From: a virus
DNA length: 45,699 nucleotides
Reading direction: 5' to 3' (one strand)
IMG/VR virus record: IMGVR_UViG_3300005549_000005
Location: 1 to 45,699 of that record
Below, in pieces: positions 38,978 to 45,667 of the stretch. Position 1 is the first letter of the stretch, and every line of letters starts with the position of its first letter. Both the position numbers and the translations under genes were made by a program. The notes under the pieces were generated by a model, which worked only from the letters and a program-made list of their open reading frames with translations, searched no databases and was not told the origin of the DNA.

Positions 38978-39267
38978 GCCATGGGCTCCATTTCCGTGAT
39001 AGTTCGCATCAAGTATTTTGCGGGATGTTGAGCAGCATCAATGTTTAGGAGGATTTCGTGAATCACGCTACGACGAGCATTGTGGGTAATGCAAGCAATT
39101 GGGTCGATTCCTTGATAGACTTGACAGTAGACTGTGTCAATGAGATGTTGTAAAACCAAACTCCCGGCCGGGCTGTTGAAGGCAGTGACGTAGGCTACCT
39201 TCAATTGATCCTGGTCAAAGGCCGGGCGCCATTTGGCTTTGAGCCATTCCTTGATGGAGGCAATCAC
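38974..39267 (-). CDS. Bbp19-like small protein next to portal
   Basis: A 97-residue protein with AFNSPAGSLVLQHLIDTVYC, similar to the conserved core of the Bbp19 family found between portal and scaffold in many podoviruses. Role unknown. GTG start overlapping the portal stop (GTGA). Confidence 0.6.
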   Translation of the reverse strand: MIASIKEWLKAKWRPAFDQDQLKVAYVTAFNSPAGSLVLQHLIDTVYCQVYQGIDPIACITHNARRSVIHEILLNIDAAQHPAKYLMRTITEMEPMA

Positions 39268-40922
39268 GCCGTTTTCTGCCCCTCCCCTAGCACCTTAATC
39301 AAGGGAGCCACCTTCCCAGCACTCTCGGCGTACTGCGCTGCCTGCGCCGTGGCGAGCTCTTGTTCCTGTTGCTGCTGCCGGGCGCCTCGCAATGCTTCAA
39401 TTTCCTTGCTACTGCGCGTCCACAATGCAGGGAAACCACGATTGGTCATGATTCCGGAAGCAGTCTTATCTGGATCGATTGGATCCAGAACCGACGGACC
39501 GAGGGCTTGCGCTAGCGGTGCCAGATCATTTAATACCAAAGCCAGGGTTTCAGCATCCACGGCGCGCTGCGCCCGGGCGATGGGATTGTGGTAGACAGTC
39601 TTGATCTTGCCATTCCGAAACATGATCTCTGGTGGAGGACTGAAAGCTCCAGCATGATACATTATGTCGAAACCGATTTCTGTAATAACGTACAGAAACT
39701 CACGCTGAAGTCTGCCATACACTGGCCCCAGAATCTTGAAGAGAAGGTTTAACTTTTTGGCAAACTCATACGCAGTCATTTCAGACTTCTGGACCCGCAT
39801 GAGTTCCAAGATGTGTTCGACGTAGAAGATTTCTCTGATTGTCTTTCGGAGTTCTTCTTCCTTGATATTGCTCACTTCAGGACGAGAGCCCGTATCGTAA
39901 GGCATCATGACGTTGCGAATGTCACGGCCATGCGTATTGATGCTAGTGGGGCCGCCCGGCACCAGTTTCAACGTTCCAATGACGCTGTCGCTAGCGACAA
40001 ACAACGGCGGCCGCAGCTTCATCGCCATATCTTCGAGAGACAAACGCTTCATTTGATTCAAGGTCCAAGTGTCAGAGAAGGCTAAGTCACCACGCCCGCG
40101 CCCGAAAACCTCGCCCGGCGTTTTGCTATATCGAGGCACCGCCGCATGGAATGTCCTGTAACCCTTCTCATCGCAAACATGCTTGCTTTCAACTTCTACC
40201 CAACAGGAAGCCCAAGGCATTCCTTTGTAACCTGCAGTCTGCTCTCCCGAAGGGCGGGGCACCACTGCGTGGACCATCTTGACTTTATCGTCAAACTTCC
40301 CATTAGCATTTAGTTTTTGAACCCCTTGTGAACAATTACCTTCACCAAACTGTTTGACGATGGCGGCAACGGTGGATTCGAATTCACGAAAACCCGTGTC
40401 GACAATCCCATCCGGGCCCTCGGAAATGTGAAAACGGCCGGTCCGTTCCGCCTTGAAGTAGAACCCACGAAAACCAGTCTTAACCTGGTTAACTGGGTGA
40501 GGCGCCTCCTCACAAAGGAGGTAACCGGTGCCAAACCCACCGTAGTCAACCAATGCCTCCACACCTTCGGCATAGAACTGTGAACCAAGGAGTTCCTTAA
40601 GGTACCGATTCCTCGATTCCTCACACCATTCCCGTGCTTCGTCATCTTTGGCTATTTCAGGATCATCTGGCTCCCAACCCATCCACTGCTGCGCAGGGTC
40701 AATGGTATTGCTAGCCATGAACTGTGACATGAGCTCGGCTGCCATCATTGTAGTAGAATCAAAAACATTTTGGGTTTGTTTGGTGCCGGGCGTCCATTGC
40801 GAGAGGATTCCACGCCTGGAAGGCGCAATGTATGGAGCCATCCGCTCCCATTGCTCGCGATGGTTTGCGGCCTCGTTTTTGAGAGCATCGAGACGCTTGA
40901 GGATTTCGGGACCGGTTGGCAT
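39264..40922 (-). CDS. Portal (head-to-tail connector) protein
   Basis: A 552-residue protein, position and size of T7 gp8-like connectors. NHREQWERMAPYIAPS, NVFDSTTMMAAELMSQF and VEALVDYGGFGTGYLL are classical connector segments. ATG 40922 is chosen because the preceding gene ends at 40924; an ATG at 40964 would overlap it by 41 bases. Forms the dodecameric ring through which DNA is packaged. Confidence 0.85.
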   Translation of the reverse strand: MPTGPEILKRLDALKNEAANHREQWERMAPYIAPSRRGILSQWTPGTKQTQNVFDSTTMMAAELMSQFMASNTIDPAQQWMGWEPDDPEIAKDDEAREWCEESRNRYLKELLGSQFYAEGVEALVDYGGFGTGYLLCEEAPHPVNQVKTGFRGFYFKAERTGRFHISEGPDGIVDTGFREFESTVAAIVKQFGEGNCSQGVQKLNANGKFDDKVKMVHAVVPRPSGEQTAGYKGMPWASCWVEVESKHVCDEKGYRTFHAAVPRYSKTPGEVFGRGRGDLAFSDTWTLNQMKRLSLEDMAMKLRPPLFVASDSVIGTLKLVPGGPTSINTHGRDIRNVMMPYDTGSRPEVSNIKEEELRKTIREIFYVEHILELMRVQKSEMTAYEFAKKLNLLFKILGPVYGRLQREFLYVITEIGFDIMYHAGAFSPPPEIMFRNGKIKTVYHNPIARAQRAVDAETLALVLNDLAPLAQALGPSVLDPIDPDKTASGIMTNRGFPALWTRSSKEIEALRGARQQQQEQELATAQAAQYAESAGKVAPLIKVLGEGQKTA

Positions 40923-40923
40923 G

Positions 40924-41118
40924 CTAGGAGCCAAACGTCTCCGAGAGAGCCGCGCTACGCTCATCCATGAAGTCTTTGGACAGAATCGTTGACCTGAAAC
41001 CCCGGCCTCGGCTCCGCCTTCGCATTGCCTCGGCCACTGCTTCCTGATTAGCTTTGTCAGTCACGCGAGGCGTTGTCTGGACCGTCGGTGGTTGCACTCG
41101 GGGCGTTGACCCACCCAT
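40924..41118 (-). CDS. Small protein between terminase and portal (64 aa)
   Basis: A 64-residue protein beginning directly after the terminase stop (TAG then ATG, same frame). It is Pro/Thr-rich then basic (MRRRSRGRGFRSTIL). Similar short Gly/Arg-rich genes commonly sit between terminase and connector in podoviruses. Role unknown. Confidence 0.65.
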   Translation of the reverse strand: MGGSTPRVQPPTVQTTPRVTDKANQEAVAEAMRRRSRGRGFRSTILSKDFMDERSAALSETFGS

Positions 41119-42525
41119 CTAGGCCGCCTCAATGTTAAACGAAGTTTCAACTTTGATCTCTTGGGACTCTTGCCAACCACCGGCAAACGTCAATGGGGTG
41201 AACCCACCCGCCACGCCTGTCCGAAGGGCATCAGCCGCATGCGAGTTACCATCATGCTGAGGCTCTTTGGTAAAGACTTTGTGGATGTCATCCCACTTAC
41301 GTTTGTATCTCTTCAAGTGTTCAAAGCCCACGCCCCCACCATTGTTCTTGTCCATCACGGTATCGTCAAAATAAAACTTTGTGAAATTGAGTCTAACCTC
41401 GCCGATCTGCTCTTGGACGCTGGCGGTTTCGCTGCCTGTGGCTTCCATACGGTTGCGTTGACAAACGACAACGTTCTTGAAGCCAACCTGTTCCATATAG
41501 TTAGCAGCCGCCCGGCCATCCCATGGGAGCACCACCCGGCCGTATTGGTAGGACCGCTTCTCTCGGAGCAAATGTGCTACGTCCTTGATGTCTTTCTGGG
41601 TATCTTCCCAGTAGTCTATGAAGTACACGGCCTTATCGTGAACCTGGTAAAACCAGACGGCCATAGCATCTGAGTGTCCAAGGTCGATGCAGACACCGAC
41701 AGGGAGCCGAGGTTCATATGGGAATCTACCAACTCTTTTAGCCTGGATCGCAGCATCGATAACGTCTCCGTAGATAGTTCCTCGCATGTATCCCTTGAAA
41801 CTACAATAGAACTCACGTTGAATGTCTTCTTCGGTGACATTTTTACCTCGCTCTGCATTGATCGCATCGATGTCCATCACTGACTTCCGGTCTTCACCAA
41901 CCGCGTCCTTGATGGTATCTTCGACCGTTAGGAGTTGGGTAAACCAGGAAGGGTCGCCTTGGGCCGTTTTATACAACGTATGGAAGTTGTCATCTTCAAC
42001 GTTGGGGGTTGAGATGAATGCTACCCACCCACCGTTTTCTATCAGGACAGGCATGAGGACTTTCCAAGGATCGTATTGCATGAAGGCGTACTCGGAGAGG
42101 ACTATACCTACGGGATTGGATCCACGCGCCCGGTTGATGGAATCCAAGTTTTCGGCACCCATCAACTGCCATATGGACCCACCCACCAACTGAATCATCA
42201 TTTCTGTTTCATTGGGCTTGCCGATTCGCAACTCTGGTGGGAAGATCATGTCGATCATCCGATAGGAGTGTTCCACACCATCGTACTCGTCGCGGATGAT
42301 GTTGTCCCAAATGTCTCGTTTGGCTTGGCCGAGGGTCGGCAGGAAATGATAATAGACACCACGACGCTTCAAGGCTTCCATGCAGGTTATGGTGGCCCAT
42401 GTGCGGTCTTTGCCGGCCCGGCGATGCCAGACTTCTACGAATCGCTTGATTCCACGATTACGGGCTTCCACACTTGCGCGTTGGTAGGAACGGAGGCGAT
42501 GGAGATCGCGAATTAAGATCCCCAT
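41119..42525 (-). CDS. Terminase large subunit
   Basis: A 468-residue packaging motor. ATPase: Walker A-like WHRRAGKDR (33-41), a Walker B region GIVLSEYA (about 140-147, with Ser in place of the usual Asp), and coupling motif ISTPN (171-175). Nuclease: VCIDLGHSD (D281), LPWDGRA (D336) and SHAADALR near the C-terminus. ATG 42525 gives MGILIRDL and overlaps the methyltransferase-like gene by 13 bases; earlier in-frame starts lie deep inside that gene. Confidence 0.9.
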   Translation of the reverse strand: MGILIRDLHRLRSYQRASVEARNRGIKRFVEVWHRRAGKDRTWATITCMEALKRRGVYYHFLPTLGQAKRDIWDNIIRDEYDGVEHSYRMIDMIFPPELRIGKPNETEMMIQLVGGSIWQLMGAENLDSINRARGSNPVGIVLSEYAFMQYDPWKVLMPVLIENGGWVAFISTPNVEDDNFHTLYKTAQGDPSWFTQLLTVEDTIKDAVGEDRKSVMDIDAINAERGKNVTEEDIQREFYCSFKGYMRGTIYGDVIDAAIQAKRVGRFPYEPRLPVGVCIDLGHSDAMAVWFYQVHDKAVYFIDYWEDTQKDIKDVAHLLREKRSYQYGRVVLPWDGRAAANYMEQVGFKNVVVCQRNRMEATGSETASVQEQIGEVRLNFTKFYFDDTVMDKNNGGGVGFEHLKRYKRKWDDIHKVFTKEPQHDGNSHAADALRTGVAGGFTPLTFAGGWQESQEIKVETSFNIEAA

Positions 42526-43079
42526 TGTTCCGCCATTGCTTGAGCTATGTTTGGGTAAAAACGGCTGCGATCCTGCGCCCGTGTGGCTGAGGGCCCCATG
42601 CGATGGACACGTTTCTCCCAAAGACCCATACAGTCTAATAAATCAGGTGTATGGGTTCTTTTAAGTCTTGGAAGATTCTTCAACCAAAGAGCTATAGCTT
42701 TTGATTCTCTATGACCAAATTGCCATGGCTGAATAATTTGATCAGCTTTCCGGATCTTTGAGCTTATTACTGATATAGGATTTTCTAAGGCAATTCGTGG
42801 GATTGGGGCAACTAAAAGTTTTCTTACAAAAGTTAAAGCATCTGTTTGTTCTTGTTTCTTATCTTTGAACCAACGAGCACCACTGACTGCTAGATGCGTA
42901 CAAGGAGGATGCGCAATCATGAGATCCCATTGAGCATCCAAGATAGAAAGAACATCCGCTTGAATATGTGGCCCAAGGACCTCGGTAGGAATTAAATCGC
43001 AACTAACCGCTTCATGACCTTTGCTTAAAAAAGCGTCTCTAACTATGCCGCTGAATTCACAAGCGACTAAAACACGCAT
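42513..43079 (-). CDS. Cytosine-methyltransferase-like protein, short
   Basis: A 188-residue protein with the SAM-binding start RVLVACEFSGIVRDAF, catalytic-type PPCT (58-61) and ENP (99-101), as in DNA cytosine-C5 methyltransferases. It is much shorter than standard C5 enzymes and has no visible target-recognition region, so activity is uncertain. It lies in the packaging cluster. It may modify phage DNA against restriction, or be a degenerate relative. Confidence 0.65.
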   Translation of the reverse strand: MRVLVACEFSGIVRDAFLSKGHEAVSCDLIPTEVLGPHIQADVLSILDAQWDLMIAHPPCTHLAVSGARWFKDKKQEQTDALTFVRKLLVAPIPRIALENPISVISSKIRKADQIIQPWQFGHRESKAIALWLKNLPRLKRTHTPDLLDCMGLWEKRVHRMGPSATRAQDRSRFYPNIAQAMAEQWGS

Positions 43080-43080
43080 T

Positions 43081-43308
43081 TTAGGCAGCCTTCTTAGGCT
43101 GGTAACCCTGACTAACGAGCTTCACCAAGATCGTGACTTCCAACTGTGCTCCACAGGAGCATTTAACAGTTTCAGTTAAGAAATTTGTGGGACTAATGAA
43201 ACGGTTTGGGCCAGGCCAACATTCGTTGTGTTGCTTTAAAAACTCTTCAACCAACATGGCCCGCTTCGCGACCGCGCCCGTCACTATCAATTCCACTTGG
43301 TCAGGCAT
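43081..43308 (-). CDS. Small Cys-containing protein (75 aa)
   Basis: A 75-residue protein, MPDQVELIVTGAVAKRA onward, with HNECW and KCSCGAQL giving a plausible zinc site. ATG 43308 overlaps the preceding gene by 8 bases. Not recognised. Confidence 0.6.
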   Translation of the reverse strand: MPDQVELIVTGAVAKRAMLVEEFLKQHNECWPGPNRFISPTNFLTETVKCSCGAQLEVTILVKLVSQGYQPKKAA

Positions 43309-43870
43309 CAGGCTCACCAAACAACGCATCGAAAACCTTCACCGGGAGATTGCCACGACGGACTTTGACCACCTGCGGTGGGGAATCTTCCTCTTGTGGT
43401 GCATCAGGCCCACCAACCAAAGCAGTGTGTGCTTCGGGTTTAGGGGCATTCACCACAAGAGGAAGTCTTGCCACTGCGCCAGCAGTGGTGTCGCCGCTAG
43501 GCAGTTCCACAAGCGGGGGCGCCTGAGAGATGGACCCCACTACCAAGCGTACGACACCAGTGTTTGTGTCCATTTCTAGCGACACAGTTGGAGTGGCCGG
43601 GGCCGCGTCACGTTCACGGGCGTAGACGCCGGCCATTTTGAAGGTAGTATCAATTGCGGCTAGCTGTGTTCCATGATCCTCAACTTCAACTTGCTCCACA
43701 ACTTGCCCTTGATAAGAGAAGAATTGAGTCTTTTTGGCGTCTAACTTTTCACGAACCTTGTCTAGCGCGTGTTGGACAAGGTCGGGAGGGATCTGGACGT
43801 TTTCCAACATCTGGGCCCGGGCGCGCTCGACATTGAATGCGGACGATGGGACGTTGACGGGGTGGGTCAC
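43301..43870 (-). CDS. Packaging-region protein, candidate small terminase or accessory
   Basis: A 189-residue protein. A conserved-looking helical block (LDKVREKLDAKKTQFFSYQG, then VEDHGTQLAAIDTTFKMAGVY) resembles small terminase or terminase-linked proteins. A Pro-rich second half follows (APPLVELPSGDTTAG). GTG start overlapping the previous stop by one base. The assignment rests on position. Confidence 0.5.
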   Translation of the reverse strand: MTHPVNVPSSAFNVERARAQMLENVQIPPDLVQHALDKVREKLDAKKTQFFSYQGQVVEQVEVEDHGTQLAAIDTTFKMAGVYARERDAAPATPTVSLEMDTNTGVVRLVVGSISQAPPLVELPSGDTTAGAVARLPLVVNAPKPEAHTALVGGPDAPQEEDSPPQVVKVRRGNLPVKVFDALFGEPDA

Positions 43871-44256
43871 TAGCGTCGCCTACCCATGGCACGCGCCATT
43901 ACCAAGTCTATTGGTGAAACCGGCCGGGTGCGTGGACGACCAGTAATGCCAGTGCGCGCCTGAAAGGTGTCAGTGTGATACTCATCCGCGCCCGGCTCCA
44001 CGAGCAAAAGCTCCCGAATCCGTCTGATTTCGGAATCATACAACATTCGTTGCTGTTTTCCGGCAAACGTCCTCATGTAACGGGCCGGGAACTCTTGCTC
44101 GTGGGTGCGGAGGAACATGTAGAGAGCCATTTTGGAGCGCATTGGAATCAACTCGACGGCGACGTCCAATGCGCGCAGTGGTTCCAAGCCTGCAAGGTTC
44201 ACTTGCGGTTGGTTTGACGCTTGCGCCTGGTCCGGGGGTGACTCGTTCCTCTCCAT
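43870..44256 (-). CDS. First late gene, unknown (128 aa)
   Basis: A 128-residue protein, first gene after the late promoter. It has a polar N-terminus and then a helical part (EIRRIRELLLVEPGADEYH) and a basic end. Together with the 43301 gene it occupies the usual small-terminase position. ATG 44256 is about 12 bases from the predicted transcription start. Confidence 0.65.
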   Translation of the reverse strand: MERNESPPDQAQASNQPQVNLAGLEPLRALDVAVELIPMRSKMALYMFLRTHEQEFPARYMRTFAGKQQRMLYDSEIRRIRELLLVEPGADEYHTDTFQARTGITGRPRTRPVSPIDLVMARAMGRRR

Positions 44257-44274
44257 GGCTTGCCCCACATCGGC

Positions 44275-44304
44275 ATTCTACCACTGCGCCCGGCCTCTTG
44301 TCAA
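44275..44304 (-). promoter_or_regulatory. Late promoter, sigma70-type with AT-rich upstream region
   Basis: On the minus strand: TTGACA (44304-44299), 18-base spacer ending in GTGG, then TAGAAT (44280-44275). The spacer contains AGGCCGGGCG, also present in the 731-759 promoter. Upstream (44340-44400 on the plus strand) is very AT-rich with A-tracts (AAAATTTTAAAAAATT), like an UP element. It drives the whole minus-strand unit. Confidence 0.85.
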
Positions 44305-44610
44305 GCAAAATCATCGCTAGACCAACCCATGCAAGGTTGTGAAAGTCTTAAATCAATGATCGAAATTCTAAAACCTTGAAAATTTTAAAAAATTCTTTGT
44401 GGTTCACTGCAAAATCCATGCCAAAACACCTCAAAAGCCCCCTGGCACCCCTCTTGCAATTGCAAACGACGTGCCTTTGCAAGATCGTTGCCATTTTTTG
44501 AAGGCAGTGGCATGCGTCAATGGCAAGGTTGTTGCATTTTGCAAATGTTGGGCCACAAAATGGTGGCATGGGGAATGCATGTCGTTACGACATTGGCACG
44601 ATTTGTGGAC

Positions 44611-44650
44611 ATGTTGATTAATATTGATTAGCGTTGATTAGTGTTGATGA
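44611..44650. repeat. Four repeats on exact 10-bp period
   Basis: ATGTTGATTA, ATATTGATTA, GCGTTGATTA and GTGTTGATGA follow each other without gaps. The 10-bp period puts every copy on the same face of the helix, as for a cooperatively bound regulator or origin iterons. It lies in the 44305-44732 non-coding region between divergent promoters, which also holds several TTGCAA/TTGCAT words (about 44450-44545). Confidence 0.75.
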
Positions 44651-44732
44651 TGCAAGATGCAATGATGATGCCATCCACAATAGCACGATCGTTCGTTTTC
44701 GTTAGGCTTTGGGAGCTGGTGAACGATTTTTG

Positions 44733-44761
44733 TTGCCACGCTTCGCAAGGTTTGGTAGAGT
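44733..44761 (+). promoter_or_regulatory. Sigma70-type promoter for 44783 ORF
   Basis: TTGCCA (44733-44738), 17-base spacer ending in TTTGG, then TAGAGT (44756-44761); the TG before the -10 matches the extended -10 of the other promoters. The ORF at 44783 with its GGAGGAAGGA site lies directly downstream. Confidence 0.6.
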
Positions 44762-44782
44762 GTGGTCATAGGAGGAAGGACA

Positions 44783-44908
44783 ATGAAAATCAATCAATGG
44801 TACCGCAAACTGCTACGCGAGGAACGCATGCTAGGCCGCAAGGGGCTCGAAGCACGCTTGCAGGTCTTGACCTTGATCTATCGAGTCAATCCGAAAGTGA
44901 GGGGATGA
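44783..44908 (+). CDS. Small basic protein (41 aa)
   Basis: A 41-residue protein, MKINQWYRKLLREERML then basic helical sequence. A strong GGAGGAAGGA site and a promoter precede it. Probably DNA- or RNA-binding given its charge and its position at the control region. Not recognised. Confidence 0.6.
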   Translation: MKINQWYRKLLREERMLGRKGLEARLQVLTLIYRVNPKVRG

Positions 44909-45016
44909 AAGGCTAACGCTTCGCGTGACTCGACGCGAGGAGCGGGAAACGCCCAGCGTTCACGCGCCTTTAGCGTGCCCTGATGGCTCGGAGGGGAAAC
45001 GGCTAGCGTTGACGCG
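44901..45016. repeat. Degenerate long direct repeats (iteron-like)
   Basis: GGGAAACGCCCAGCGTTCACG (44944) and GGGAAACGGCTAGCGTTGACG (44994) start 50 bases apart and match at 20 of 23 positions over the full copies (44944-44966, 44994-45016). A weaker third copy, GGGGATGAAAGGCTAACGCT, begins at 44901. A palindromic TCGCGT-GACTCG-ACGCGA lies at 44921-44938. They lie next to the AT-rich element and may bind an initiator. Confidence 0.6.
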
Positions 45017-45054
45017 AGTTTACCGAGACCGAGCTCGGGTCCAGGCGCCCCTAG

Positions 45055-45223
45055 GCGCGTGTGTGCGAGGGAGGGGGAGGGTGAGGGTCTGTACTAGTAG
45101 TTATATATAATTATATATATAATATCTATATATATCTATATATACATATACTAGTACATTAAGACTTATACCTACCCAGACCCACCCGCACACGCGGAAG
45201 GGCGCGGGGGAGGGCAGGCAGGG
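45055..45223. other. Candidate replication origin: AT tract between G-quadruplex motifs
   Basis: A core of TA dinucleotides (45099-45147) is flanked by two TACTAGTA palindromes (45091-45098, 45148-45155). To the left is GGGAGGGGGAGGGTGAGGG (45068-45086); to the right, four G-runs at 45200-45223. Both meet the usual four-run G-quadruplex rule on the plus strand. The outer flanks (CGCGTGTGTGCGAGGG and, inverted, CGCGTGTGCGGGTGGG) form an imperfect inverted repeat. An easily melted core within structured flanks is origin-like. No gene seen in 44909-45343. Confidence 0.6.
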
Positions 45224-45262
45224 CGCTCGCTAACTATGCGCCCAGAAAGGGAAAATGAGCAC

Positions 45263-45291
45263 TTGACACTCAGGGCACTCTAAGTTAGCAT
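45263..45291 (+). promoter_or_regulatory. Sigma70-type promoter for HNH-like gene
   Basis: TTGACA (45263-45268), 17-base spacer, TAGCAT (45286-45291). It lies 52 bases before the ATG at 45344 and would read across the circular junction into the early arm. Confidence 0.7.
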
Positions 45292-45301
45292 GGGCATTGA
45301 G

Positions 45302-45314
45302 GGAACCTGGTTCC
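45302..45314. promoter_or_regulatory. Palindromic operator candidate
   Basis: GGAACC-T-GGTTCC, a perfect 13-bp palindrome just downstream of the predicted transcription start of the 45263 promoter. Position and symmetry suit a repressor site. Confidence 0.45.
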
Positions 45315-45343
45315 TAGGATCGAGTCACCGGGAGGTTTGACCA

Positions 45344-45667
45344 ATGACAATGACCAATGCCGCATGTGCCCTCTGCGGCCGTAGGCGAGACACCTTGCTA
45401 GGCAACCTATGCCAATGGTGCCGGGCGCGGCGCAAGGCAGAAGGCAAGCACACCCGGCCCCAACGGCGAGGTCCCGTCAAGGTCCATGAGAGCCGTATGC
45501 TTCAATTGCTCACACGTGACGGCTTTGCCTGTGGGTTATGCAACAAACCACTTGACAGCAAGCCTGTTTTGGACTATAAGGATAGAGAGAGGAAAGCAGT
45601 GTTGGGCAATCTGCAATTGGTTCACAAGGGATGCAGGCAGGTAGCATGGAACGTGCAAAGCAGTTAA
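45344..45667 (+). CDS. HNH-like zinc-binding protein
   Basis: A 107-residue protein with GGGAGG upstream. It has two zinc groups: C8-x2-C11 with C23-x2-C26, then C63-x2-C66 with H94 and C97. The order RDGFACGLCNKPL, VLDYKD, LGNLQLVHKGC follows the HNH/recombination-endonuclease pattern, but the usual catalytic His after Asp (DH) is Tyr here (D77-Y78). It could be an inactive or DNA-binding version. The gene crosses the contig junction, ending at 45667 (= base 68). Confidence 0.75.
   Translation: MTMTNAACALCGRRRDTLLGNLCQWCRARRKAEGKHTRPQRRGPVKVHESRMLQLLTRDGFACGLCNKPLDSKPVLDYKDRERKAVLGNLQLVHKGCRQVAWNVQSS

Noticed and set aside
44399-44617. 72-codon plus-strand frame in the control region
   Set aside because: Composition follows repeated TGCAA and GGCAT words, there is no ribosome site, and the region is better explained as regulatory.
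44925-45110. 61-codon plus-strand frame over the direct repeats
   Set aside because: It is built from the repeats and the G-rich run, without a ribosome site or protein-like sequence.
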